64,000 bases of DNA from Bacteroides sp. OF04-15BH. Its GTDB lineage: Bacteria > Bacteroidota > Bacteroidia > Bacteroidales > Bacteroidaceae. Within the stretch, counting starts at the first letter, position 1. Each line of letters begins with the position of its first letter. The stretch covers positions 1 to 64,000 of the forward strand of contig NZ_QUEM01000020.1 in the NCBI RefSeq assembly GCF_003477995.1. Reading direction: 5' to 3'. Shown here piece by piece: positions 45,587 to 53,839 of this stretch. The notes beneath the pieces were generated by a model that did no database searches, had not been told where the DNA came from, and was given only the letters and a program-made list of their open reading frames with translations. The position numbers were made by a program, and so were the translations under genes.

Positions 45587-45670
45587 AGAAAAAACTATTA
45601 GCCCGCATAGTGTTTCAATTATTTTTCGTTTTATTTTTCAATGCGGTGGCGTTCTTAGGATAATAATGGT

Positions 45671-45678
45671 TAACTTTG
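45671..45678 (+). promoter_or_regulatory. -7 box upstream of the tricorn-like protease
   Basis: TAACTTTG, 38 nt before the ATG; no clear -33 box. Confidence 0.5.
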
Positions 45679-45716
45679 TCCTTTATTAATTATGGTTTAA
45701 CTCATCATTTTGCTTT

Positions 45717-48700
45717 ATGAATAAGAAGATGTTGTTCGGTTTGGCCCTGGCCTGCCAGACCAACTTGTGGGCTGCCGGCGAGCAGCCCGGATGGCTTCGC
45801 TGGTGTTCCATTTCACCGGATGGAAAGCAGATTGCCTTTACTTATTGCGGAGACATCTACACGGTGCCGGCTGCGGGCGGTGAAGCACGCCAGCTCACAG
45901 CCAATACGGCTTATGATTACGCTCCGGTGTGGAGCCCCGACAGCAAGCACATTGCTTTTGCCAGTGCGCGCGAGGGTAGTATGGATGTGTATGTGTCTTC
46001 GCTCGAAGGGGGAGCGCCGAAGCGCATCACCACAAATTCGGGAAATGAAATCCCGGTGGCTTTTCTGGATAATGAGCAGGTGCTCTTCTCGGCCTGGGGC
46101 ATGCCTTCGGTAGACAATACGCAATATCCGAGCGGTATCTACACACATATCTATAAGGTAAGTGTGCAGGGCGGCCGTCCGCAGCTTTACTCCGAATGGA
46201 CCATGCGTAATCCCAACGTAGGCCGTCAGGGTGTGCTTTTTGAGGATGTCAAGGGCTATGAGGACTATTGGCGCAAGCACCAGACTTCGAGCATCGCCAG
46301 CGACGTGTGGCTCTATGACGGAAAGAACTATCGCCAGCTTACCAGCTTCAAGGGCGAGAACCGGAATCCGCTCTGGGCGGCCGACGGCAGCCAGTTCTAT
46401 TATCTGAGCGAGGAGGGCGGCTCTTTCAACATTTTCAAGAAAGGTCTTTCCGTGCAGGACAATCCGGTGCAGCTCACACACTATAAGGACTGTCCGGTGC
46501 GTTTCCTGTCGGCTTCGGACAACGATTTGTTGTGCTATAGTTACGATGGCGAAATCTACACCTTGCAGCCGGGCGGAGAACCGAAGAAGGTGACGGTGCG
46601 CATCACGCGCGACGACATGCAGCGCGATGTGATCCGCCAGTTGCGTTCATCCGGAGCCAGTGAGATTTCCGTATCGCCAAAAGGCAATGAGATCGCTTTT
46701 GTGATGAGTGGCGATGTGTATGTCACTTCAATTGACTATAAGACTACCAAGCAGATTACCGATACGCCACAGAAGGAACGCACCGTGGACTTCGCGCCCG
46801 ACGGTCGTTCGTTGGTGTACGCTTCCGAGCGCAACGGTCTGTGGCAGGTGTTCCAGGCCAGTCTGGTCAAGAAGGATGAGAAGAACTTTACTTATGCCAC
46901 CGAGATCAAGGAAGAACAACTTACTGACGGCAAATACACAGCCTTCCAGCCGGTGTATAATCCGAAGGGAGGCGAGGTGGCTTTCCTGAAGAACCGCACC
47001 GAAATCTGTGTGCTCGATGTGAAGTCGCGCAAGGTGCGCACGGTGATGGACGGCAAATATCAGTATTCTTATACCGACGGTGATCAGGACTTTACCTGGA
47101 GCCCGGACGGCAAATGGCTGCTCACGGAGTATATCGGTGTGGGTGGCTGGAACAATAAGGACATCGCGCTTGTCAGAGCCGACGGTAGCGGGGTGATCCA
47201 CAATCTGACAAACAGCGGTTACAGCGAGGGTAGTCCGAAGTGGGTGCTCGACGGTAAGGCCATGATTTTCCAGAGCGACCGTTCGGGTTATCGCAGCCAC
47301 GGTTCCTGGGGCTCACAGCGTGACGAATACATTATGTTCTTCGATGCGGATGCTTACGACCGCTTTATGATGAACAAGGAGGAACTGGCACTTCTGGCCG
47401 AGCGTGAGAAGGAAGAGAAAGAGGCCGAGGAGAAGAAGGTCAAGGAAATGTCCGACAAGGAGCGCAAGAAATACGAGGCCAACAAGGAAAAGGAGAAGAA
47501 CAAGGATCTGGTCTTCGACCTGGAACATCTGGAGGAACGCACGCTGCGCCTCACTCCTTATTCTACCAATCTGGGCGATGCCGTGCTGAGCAAGGACGGA
47601 AGCAAACTGTATTATGTGGCTCCATACGAGGGCGGTGCCGGACTTTGGGTGCAGCACATCAAGGAGTATCGCAATGAATTGAAAATGCGCGGCATGGATT
47701 GGGCCAATCTGGATGCCGATCCGGAAGTGAAAAATGCCTATATGGCCAGCGGAGGCATGATCAAGAAACTGGATATCGAAAACGGACGCATCAGTAATGT
47801 GCCGTTTGAGGCTTTCTATACTTCGCGTCCGGACGAGGAGCGTGCTTACCAGTTTGAGCACATCTGGAAACAGACCAAAGACAAACTCTACGATCCGAAC
47901 ATGAACGGTGCTGACTGGGATGCCATCTATAAGACGTATTCCAAGTATCTGCCTTACATCAACAACAACTATGACTTTGCCGAAATGGCGAGCGAGATGT
48001 TGGGCGAACTGAACGTGTCGCACACAGGATGCCGTTTCGGTGGTTACGGCGGCGCGTTGCCTACAGCCTCATTGGGTGTGTTCTATGATGAGACTTATCA
48101 GGGCGACGGACTGAAGGTGAAGGAAGTGCTCGAGGGCAGTCCGGTTGAACTGGCTGCTCATCCGATCAAGGCCGGTGCCGTGATTCTGGCTATTGACGGA
48201 GTGAAAATCAAGGCTGGAATGGATTATTATCCGTTGCTCGAAGGCAAGGTGGGCCGTTACACACGCCTCACGGTAAAAGACGGCGGTAAAGAATTCCATG
48301 TGACAGTGAAGCCGATCTCTTCCGGTCGTGAAAGCGATTTGCTGTATGACCGCTGGGTAAAACGCAATCAGCGCATGGTAGCGCAGTTGTCCGACAACCG
48401 TGTGGCTTACGTGCACATCAAGGAGATGAACGCAGCTTGTTTCCAGAAACTTTATAAGGAGTTGATGAGCGACGAGAACCGTAACAAGGATGCCGTGGTG
48501 GTAGACACCCGTCATAACGGAGGTGGCTGGCTGCACGACGATATCTGTATCCTGCTGAGTGGTAAGCGCACGCTGCAGTACAAACCGCGCGGTCAGTTCA
48601 TCGGTAACGACCCGTTCGACCGTTGGTTCAAGCCTTCGTGCATGCTCGTTTGTGAGGACAACTATTCCAATGCTCACGGAACTCCTTGGTATTATAAGGA

Positions 48701-48959
48701 GCAGGGTATCGGTAAACTGGTTGGTGCTCCGGTGCCCGGAACCATGACAGCCGTATGGTGGGAGTATCTCGACGGCGGACTGGTGTTCGGTATTCCTCAG
48801 GTTACTGCCGTGGATATGCGTGGCGGTGTTCTGGAGAACCAGCAGCTTGATCCCGACATCGAGGTGTATAACAAACCTGAAGATGTGCTTGCCGGCAAGG
48901 ATGCTCAGCTGGAAGCCGCCGTTCAGGAAATGCTGAAGGAAATCAAGCAGAACAAGTAA
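45717..48959 (+). CDS. Tricorn-like S41 serine protease
   Basis: The 1080-residue protein has a signal peptide (MLFGLALACQTNLWAAG). A beta-propeller region follows at about 25-530, with WD/PD40-type repeats (WSPDSKHIAFASAREG, FAPDGRSLVYASERNG, WSPDGKWLLTEY). Next is a highly charged Lys/Glu coil (about 558-605), then the S41 part. It includes a PDZ-like segment (LEGSPVELAAHPIKAGAVIL), the tricorn His H769 in LNVSHTGCRFGG, the RHNGGGW glycine loop and the nucleophile S984 in NYSNAHGTP. Likely a periplasmic peptidase that degrades peptides to short products. It is monocistronic with its own terminator. Confidence 0.92.
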   Translation: MNKKMLFGLALACQTNLWAAGEQPGWLRWCSISPDGKQIAFTYCGDIYTVPAAGGEARQLTANTAYDYAPVWSPDSKHIAFASAREGSMDVYVSSLEGGAPKRITTNSGNEIPVAFLDNEQVLFSAWGMPSVDNTQYPSGIYTHIYKVSVQGGRPQLYSEWTMRNPNVGRQGVLFEDVKGYEDYWRKHQTSSIASDVWLYDGKNYRQLTSFKGENRNPLWAADGSQFYYLSEEGGSFNIFKKGLSVQDNPVQLTHYKDCPVRFLSASDNDLLCYSYDGEIYTLQPGGEPKKVTVRITRDDMQRDVIRQLRSSGASEISVSPKGNEIAFVMSGDVYVTSIDYKTTKQITDTPQKERTVDFAPDGRSLVYASERNGLWQVFQASLVKKDEKNFTYATEIKEEQLTDGKYTAFQPVYNPKGGEVAFLKNRTEICVLDVKSRKVRTVMDGKYQYSYTDGDQDFTWSPDGKWLLTEYIGVGGWNNKDIALVRADGSGVIHNLTNSGYSEGSPKWVLDGKAMIFQSDRSGYRSHGSWGSQRDEYIMFFDADAYDRFMMNKEELALLAEREKEEKEAEEKKVKEMSDKERKKYEANKEKEKNKDLVFDLEHLEERTLRLTPYSTNLGDAVLSKDGSKLYYVAPYEGGAGLWVQHIKEYRNELKMRGMDWANLDADPEVKNAYMASGGMIKKLDIENGRISNVPFEAFYTSRPDEERAYQFEHIWKQTKDKLYDPNMNGADWDAIYKTYSKYLPYINNNYDFAEMASEMLGELNVSHTGCRFGGYGGALPTASLGVFYDETYQGDGLKVKEVLEGSPVELAAHPIKAGAVILAIDGVKIKAGMDYYPLLEGKVGRYTRLTVKDGGKEFHVTVKPISSGRESDLLYDRWVKRNQRMVAQLSDNRVAYVHIKEMNAACFQKLYKELMSDENRNKDAVVVDTRHNGGGWLHDDICILLSGKRTLQYKPRGQFIGNDPFDRWFKPSCMLVCEDNYSNAHGTPWYYKEQGIGKLVGAPVPGTMTAVWWEYLDGGLVFGIPQVTAVDMRGGVLENQQLDPDIEVYNKPEDVLAGKDAQLEAAVQEMLKEIKQNK

Positions 48960-49063
48960 TCCGAATCGCGAAGCATGATGCATTCTGATTATTGGTGAAC
49001 TTCAAAACGGGGAAGGTTCTGATAAGGACTTCTTCGGAAAATACAAAATACATGTTTTGAGAT

Positions 49064-49114
49064 AAAAGAGTTATGCCTTTCTTTCGTAAGAAAAGAGGGA
49101 TAACTCTTTTTTTA
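49064..49114 (+). terminator. Terminator after the tricorn-like protease
   Basis: AAAGAGTTAT and ATAACTCTTT arms, extended by TTTCTT/AAGAAA pairing, are followed by TTTTTTT. Confidence 0.8.
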
Positions 49115-49222
49115 TATATTCCATGATGCCTTGTGTCTTTTTTTACATTTTTGTGGTCTTCGTATTTTAAATACTGTGTAAAAAAGTCTACAAAATTAAT
49201 TTATTCCTCTTGGATTAAAACA

Positions 49223-49230
49223 TATATTTG
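49223..49230 (+). promoter_or_regulatory. -7 box upstream of fasciclin cassette 1
   Basis: TATATTTG, 28 nt before the first ATG of the cassette, matches TAnnTTTG. The -33 region has no exact TTTG. Confidence 0.5.
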
Positions 49231-49258
49231 TAATTGTTCTTTATTTAAATCTATAGAC

Positions 49259-49729
49259 ATGAAAAAAATATTATTGAGTATTGTAGCATGTTTGGTCTTT
49301 CCAAATATCTACGCAGATGATCTTACTGCATTTCTGAAAATGCGCGACGGATCGTCTTTGCAAATGCAGCTGGAGGCTTCTTCCGAGGTAAAGTTGCAGA
49401 AGAATCTATTGAAGGTATATAATCATTGGTTACAAAAAACAGAGTTTATTTTCTTGATAGATGATGTTGCTTCCCTGTCTTTTAGCCAGCCGTCTACGGA
49501 TATCAAGAATGTTTCTTCAGAGACTCTTTGTTATCGTATGGACAATGGAATCTTGTATATCAGTGGAGTAACGGGGAATGCGCCTGTTCAGGTATATGAT
49601 GCTTCCGGTGTACTTCTAAAGGATGTTGCTGTTCGGGGTTCCTCATGTAGCATATCGTTGATGGATTTCTCTCAAGGATTGTTATTAGTAAAAGTAAATA
49701 ATCAAACCATTAAAATTCTGAAGAGATGA
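49259..49729 (+). CDS. Cassette 1 protein A: small secreted protein with sorting-domain-like C-terminus
   Basis: The 156-residue protein has a signal peptide (ILLSIVACLVFPNIYA). A beta-rich domain follows (DDLTAFLKMRDGSSLQMQLE ... DDVASLSF), the kind of segment that often precedes functional domains in Bacteroidales surface proteins. The C-terminus (VQVYDASGVLLKDV ... GLLLVKVNNQTIKILKR) closely resembles a T9SS type A sorting domain. No catalytic domain lies between the two. The start at 49259 is chosen because the signal peptide begins there; an in-frame ATG at 49133 falls in promoter sequence. It overlaps protein B by 4 nt (ATGA). A diverged copy is at 53369. Confidence 0.8.
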   Translation: MKKILLSIVACLVFPNIYADDLTAFLKMRDGSSLQMQLEASSEVKLQKNLLKVYNHWLQKTEFIFLIDDVASLSFSQPSTDIKNVSSETLCYRMDNGILYISGVTGNAPVQVYDASGVLLKDVAVRGSSCSISLMDFSQGLLLVKVNNQTIKILKR

Positions 49730-51156
49730 AAAAGATTTTACCGATTATATTGATGGCGTCCAGCATCGGCGCGTGGGCTCAGACACCGATTCAGGTACAG
49801 ACCAAGACCAAAATGTATGATTTGTCGGATGCTTATAGCATTACATTTGAGAACGGAGGACAGACTCAAGTTATCAAGACAAAAAGTCAGGGAGAAATTC
49901 GTGTACCTTTGGCCGATTTGAAACAAATTTATTTTAATGACACCTTGGTCACTCTGACAGATCAGATTAAGAATCTGGAGGGATGCGAGATCATGAAAAC
50001 CATTTTGTTTGAGGAAAACTCTGTCCTGGCTCCATACATGTTTGCTCCCTATCTTAATGCTTCTAATATTACACGTGTTTTCATTCCTACAGACAAAGCC
50101 TTTGAGGCTATTCCAGTCGTGAATCCAAAGACTCCGAACCTGCCTTGCGTTTTGTCCGTAACTTTGGATAAGGCTGCTTCTTTTCCTTTTCGTGCTCAAC
50201 TGAAAAGATATGATCCAGAAACGGGTGAGGTCGGTGGATTTTTAGGAATAACCCCTTCCTCTGCAGAGTTGGGAGCCTTTTTAAAACGTTTGGTTATGAA
50301 TCAGTTTGCTTTCGGAAATAGAAAGGAACTGAAAACCGTGACTGGTTCAATGATTGAAGAATCGGAAGAAGGTTACAAGGGAACCTATGAATTGGAAGCT
50401 ACAAGAAAAGGAAATAAATATCAGACTAATGTCAATGCGGTGCAAGTCTTGAATGGTTCCGACAATAGAAAATGTATCATTACAGATGCTGTGTTGAGTG
50501 AAACGTTGTGCAGCACGCATGAGGCATTACAGGAACTTTCTCCAAAGTTTTTGCAGTTGCTGGAGGATATTCCTTTGGATTTGATGGATCAATTAGGATT
50601 TTTTGATCCTGATTATGAATATTGGGAGAGAACACCGTATTTTTCTTTTTTCGAGACTTTGAGTTCCGGAAAGAAGAAGTTCCGTTGGAATTCTACGGCT
50701 GTAAACTATACCATATTTGCTCCTACGGATGAGGCTTTGGAGGCAGCTTTCCGTAGTGGTATCTTGCTTTCCTGGGATGAGATCAGGGCGATGGCGGATA
50801 ATCTGATAGATTCTGCCGATTGGGAGATAAAGGGTAAGTATGAAGTGCTCGAAAAGGTTACGGAACTGTTTTTCTTTATCAATCAGCACATCTTGTTTGG
50901 AAATGTAATGACAGATATTCCAGAAAATACAGAATCCAAAATCACAACTTGTCTGTTGACTGGTAATCATACTTCTCAGACAGTTTCTGTTCGGAGAGAT
51001 AAAGGAAATGTCTTTTCGGTATCTACTGCAAAGACCATCCCGAGTTCAATTCGATATGTAAAAGAGGTCGGAGAATCTAATTATCAGCTTTTCTTTTCAG
51101 ACCAGATGCAATCTGGAGTGGTTATGCAGATAGACAAAGCAATAACAAACGAATAA
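49726..51156 (+). CDS. Cassette 1 protein B: two-domain fasciclin-like (FAS1) secreted protein
   Basis: The 476-residue protein has a signal peptide (ILMASSIGAWAQ), then a beta segment resembling part of protein A (LSDAYSITFENGG ... VPLADLKQIYF). Two FAS1-like domains follow: the first at about 85-255 with RVFIPTDKAFEAIP, the second at about 260-470 with YTIFAPTDEALEAA at 327-340. FAS1 domains mediate adhesion and protein binding at cell surfaces. There is no lipobox, transmembrane helix or sorting domain, so anchoring is unexplained. The start overlaps the gene for A, which suggests coupled translation. The second copy is at 53836. Confidence 0.82.
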   Translation: MKKILPIILMASSIGAWAQTPIQVQTKTKMYDLSDAYSITFENGGQTQVIKTKSQGEIRVPLADLKQIYFNDTLVTLTDQIKNLEGCEIMKTILFEENSVLAPYMFAPYLNASNITRVFIPTDKAFEAIPVVNPKTPNLPCVLSVTLDKAASFPFRAQLKRYDPETGEVGGFLGITPSSAELGAFLKRLVMNQFAFGNRKELKTVTGSMIEESEEGYKGTYELEATRKGNKYQTNVNAVQVLNGSDNRKCIITDAVLSETLCSTHEALQELSPKFLQLLEDIPLDLMDQLGFFDPDYEYWERTPYFSFFETLSSGKKKFRWNSTAVNYTIFAPTDEALEAAFRSGILLSWDEIRAMADNLIDSADWEIKGKYEVLEKVTELFFFINQHILFGNVMTDIPENTESKITTCLLTGNHTSQTVSVRRDKGNVFSVSTAKTIPSSIRYVKEVGESNYQLFFSDQMQSGVVMQIDKAITNE

Positions 51157-51167
51157 ATAAGACGATT

Positions 51168-52676
51168 ATGAATAACATCTATAAAAAAATGGGACTTACC
51201 CTAGTTTGCCTGGCTTGTGGCTTTTCATTAATGGCACAGGAAACTAGTGATGTATCTAAAGATGATGCACTTTTATTACCCGCAGCTCTGGAACAGCAGG
51301 CCGATTTTAAGGTCTTTACAAAACTGTTGAAGGAAACACAATGGGATCAGGTTTTAATGGCAGCAGAGGATGAAGATTTTGTTATGGAATATAATCCACC
51401 TCAGAATCCTACAATGGGTCCCAGTGTAACTCCAGAGTCCCGTCCTTATGCCTTTACTGTTTTTGCAGAACATGATAGTGTTTTTGCTTCAAGAGGTATT
51501 AAGGATGCTGCTACGTTGACGGCTTATTTGCAGGAGCATTATGCAGATAATTCTGTTTTTGAAGGTATGCTGTATAATGATCAGTACACGGATGCGCGTC
51601 ATGTAGTAAACCGTTTTGTTGCTTATCATCTTTTGCCGCAGATTTTAAGACCGGAGCAATTGGTGATTCATTATAATGAGTATGATTTTGATCTTGACGC
51701 CTTTCTGGAAACGGGTATAGCTCATCCTACAATTCCCGTATATGAATATTATACTACGATGGGAGAAGATCGTCGTTTGCTGAAGCTTTATGAAAGTACT
51801 TCTTCTGGCGGTGTTCGCTTGAACCGTATTGTAGAACATAACCCACAAACCTTTATGGAGCAAGAAGTAAAGATTGAGGGCATTCTTGTTTCAGGAGAGC
51901 ATATGCAAAAGGCATCAAACGGAAACATTTATTTCCTGAATAAAATGTTGGTTTATGATGATGATTTTGCATTGAATGGACTTGCAAAAGAAAGACTGCG
52001 TTTTGATTTTACTGCATTGACTCCCGAATTGATGAATCTGGGCTATCGTCGTCTGATGAATAATTCATTCCGGACTCTTTATTTGCCAGTGGACTATATG
52101 GATAATATTAAAGTACTATCCGGAAAACTGTTTTATAATCCAGGATTTAGAGGTGGTTGGAGTGATTATCAAGGAGATGAGTTGAGTCTTCATGCCCAGA
52201 AAGATGGAAGCGATGTACTAATAAAACTTCCACCAGTTTCTGCCGATGGCATGTATCAGGTTCGTATGGGATTTTTTAGTAACCCTTTACGTGGTATTGT
52301 GCAGTATTATTTTGGTACAGAGGATAATATCGCGGCTATAGGTATCCCTATTGATGAACGGGTGGATTTTAATACGGGTTATATTCCCTTTGGTTGGAGT
52401 GATTCTTTTGTTGACTCTGATTTGATTCTTTATCAGGCAAATCTTATGAAGGCTCCTAATGGAATCCAGAATTTTATGGGGGGAGGGGAATCTCTGCGTG
52501 ATTCAAAAACTTCTATCCGGCGTATTATTGGAGTATTTGATATGCGAGTTGGTGAGACATATTATCTTCGAATAAAGACATCTTCTGGTATGAATAGTGA
52601 GGTCTTATTGGATTATCTGGAATTGGTTCCTTCTACGGTATATGATAATCCAGAGGTTTCTGAAGATATTTGGTAA
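51168..52676 (+). CDS. Cassette 1 protein C: fasciclin/DUF5108-like secreted protein
   Basis: The 502-residue protein has a signal peptide (LTLVCLACGFSLMAQ). The N-terminal half is FAS1-like (KVFTKLLKETQWDQVL at about 45-60, AFTVFAEHDSVFASRGIKDA at about 90-110, VVNRFVAYHLLPQ, ASNGNIYFLNKML). The C-terminal domain (about 290-502) is beta-rich and ends LDYLELVPSTVYDNPEVSEDIW, a layout seen in fasciclin proteins annotated DUF5108. Those are often encoded near SusC/SusD pairs, but none is present here. Function is probably surface binding or adhesion. It starts 11 bp after B. Confidence 0.8.
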   Translation: MNNIYKKMGLTLVCLACGFSLMAQETSDVSKDDALLLPAALEQQADFKVFTKLLKETQWDQVLMAAEDEDFVMEYNPPQNPTMGPSVTPESRPYAFTVFAEHDSVFASRGIKDAATLTAYLQEHYADNSVFEGMLYNDQYTDARHVVNRFVAYHLLPQILRPEQLVIHYNEYDFDLDAFLETGIAHPTIPVYEYYTTMGEDRRLLKLYESTSSGGVRLNRIVEHNPQTFMEQEVKIEGILVSGEHMQKASNGNIYFLNKMLVYDDDFALNGLAKERLRFDFTALTPELMNLGYRRLMNNSFRTLYLPVDYMDNIKVLSGKLFYNPGFRGGWSDYQGDELSLHAQKDGSDVLIKLPPVSADGMYQVRMGFFSNPLRGIVQYYFGTEDNIAAIGIPIDERVDFNTGYIPFGWSDSFVDSDLILYQANLMKAPNGIQNFMGGGESLRDSKTSIRRIIGVFDMRVGETYYLRIKTSSGMNSEVLLDYLELVPSTVYDNPEVSEDIW

Positions 52677-52758
52677 TTCTGCAATAAGATTCTTAATAGC
52701 CTAGATGTATGGATTCTGAAGTTCTAAATAAATACATCTGGCGATGATTCTGCATCAA

Positions 52759-52801
52759 CAAAGGCCATACAATGATTTCTTTTAATCGGGTGTGGCCTTT
52801 G
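52759..52801 (+). terminator. Terminator-like hairpin after cassette 1
   Basis: CAAAGGCCATAC and GTGTGGCCTTTG pair over 12 positions (one G-U). The U-run is weak (TTGTTG). Confidence 0.55.
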
Positions 52802-53305
52802 TTGCACAAGTTCTATTAAAAATTCCATTTAAAGATCTTATAAAGTTTTTGAGGTTGCGGTAATGATGAAGCATATAATGAGCGAGATGGTTATTCAATG
52901 AAATATTGATTTGTTTTTTTAATATTCCTGTGATCAAAAGAACATGTTAAATTCATGCTTTATTTTTGCTGTATTTGTATATGTTTTTCCTATGTGCTAG
53001 AATGTTTCTTATTTTAAGTATGATAATTTTGAAGCGCTATTTTGCATGTTTGACTATGAGTGTCATAATTACATATACTGGGAGAGAAATTGTTTGAATT
53101 TATTTAATGTTGTTTTAAAAGTTATATTAACTGTTTTAAGACCTGATAGTAGATTTTTCTTTTGATTATCCGTCGAATACGAAATATAATTTGTTTCTTA
53201 TAGATTTTGTTTTTAGTAAACTCATAGTTTTCTGTTTATTTTTATTTATGATACATTCTTCTACATGCAAAATCTTGTATGTCTCCTGATTTTCTACACT
53301 TGTTT
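52802..53305. other. Very A/T-rich spacer between the two fasciclin cassettes
   Basis: About 500 bp with no plausible gene in any frame. It contains many T-runs, no repeat of the cassette ends that I can see, and no transposase remnant. Confidence 0.5.
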
Positions 53306-53336
53306 TTTGTTTTCGTTTTTATTTTTTTTAGGTTTG
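53306..53336 (+). promoter_or_regulatory. Consensus promoter of fasciclin cassette 2
   Basis: TTTG (53306-53309), 19 nt, TAGGTTTG (53329-53336): both boxes with ideal spacing, 32 nt before the ATG. Cassette 2 can therefore be transcribed on its own. Confidence 0.75.
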
Positions 53337-53368
53337 CATTTGAATAATTGTCTTAATTTTTAACCACA

Positions 53369-53839
53369 ATGAGAAATATAATATTTTGTATAATGGTTTT
53401 GCTTGCTAGTGCAAGCATCCATGCTGATGATCTTACAGCAAATTTGAAGATGCGAGATGGTACGGTTCGTCAATTTATTATGAACTCATCTTCCGAAATT
53501 GAATTGCAAAAATCATTGTTAAAGGTACATGCTCCAGTGAACCCAGAATATGATGTTCTGTTCCTTTTGGAGGATGTTTCCACATTGACCTTTGATTCTT
53601 CTGTGACTGGAATCCAGAATCTTTCTGAGGCTGTTTTAAGTTATCGCTTGGATGGTGATATGCTGACCATAAGCGGTATTACAGACTGCCCCTTTGTGAA
53701 AGTTTACGATCTTTCTGGTGTCCTTTTAAGTTCAGTACGTGTACACGAAGGTTCTTGTATATTGTCTCTGGCTAGCCTTCCTAAGGGTATGCTTTTAATT
53801 AAAGTAAATAGTCAAACCATTAAAATCTTGAAACGATGA
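53369..53839 (+). CDS. Cassette 2 protein A: small secreted protein with sorting-domain-like C-terminus
   Basis: This is a paralogue of the protein at 49259, also 156 residues and alike at roughly half the positions by eye. It has a signal peptide (MVLLASASIHA). DDLTANLKMRDG and the C-terminal FVKVYDLSGVLLSSV ... GMLLIKVNSQTIKILKR are the best conserved parts, and the middle has diverged. The last nine residues (SQTIKILKR against NQTIKILKR) are nearly identical in the two copies, so the C-terminus seems to matter. It overlaps B2 by 4 nt, as in cassette 1. Confidence 0.8.
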   Translation: MRNIIFCIMVLLASASIHADDLTANLKMRDGTVRQFIMNSSSEIELQKSLLKVHAPVNPEYDVLFLLEDVSTLTFDSSVTGIQNLSEAVLSYRLDGDMLTISGITDCPFVKVYDLSGVLLSSVRVHEGSCILSLASLPKGMLLIKVNSQTIKILKR

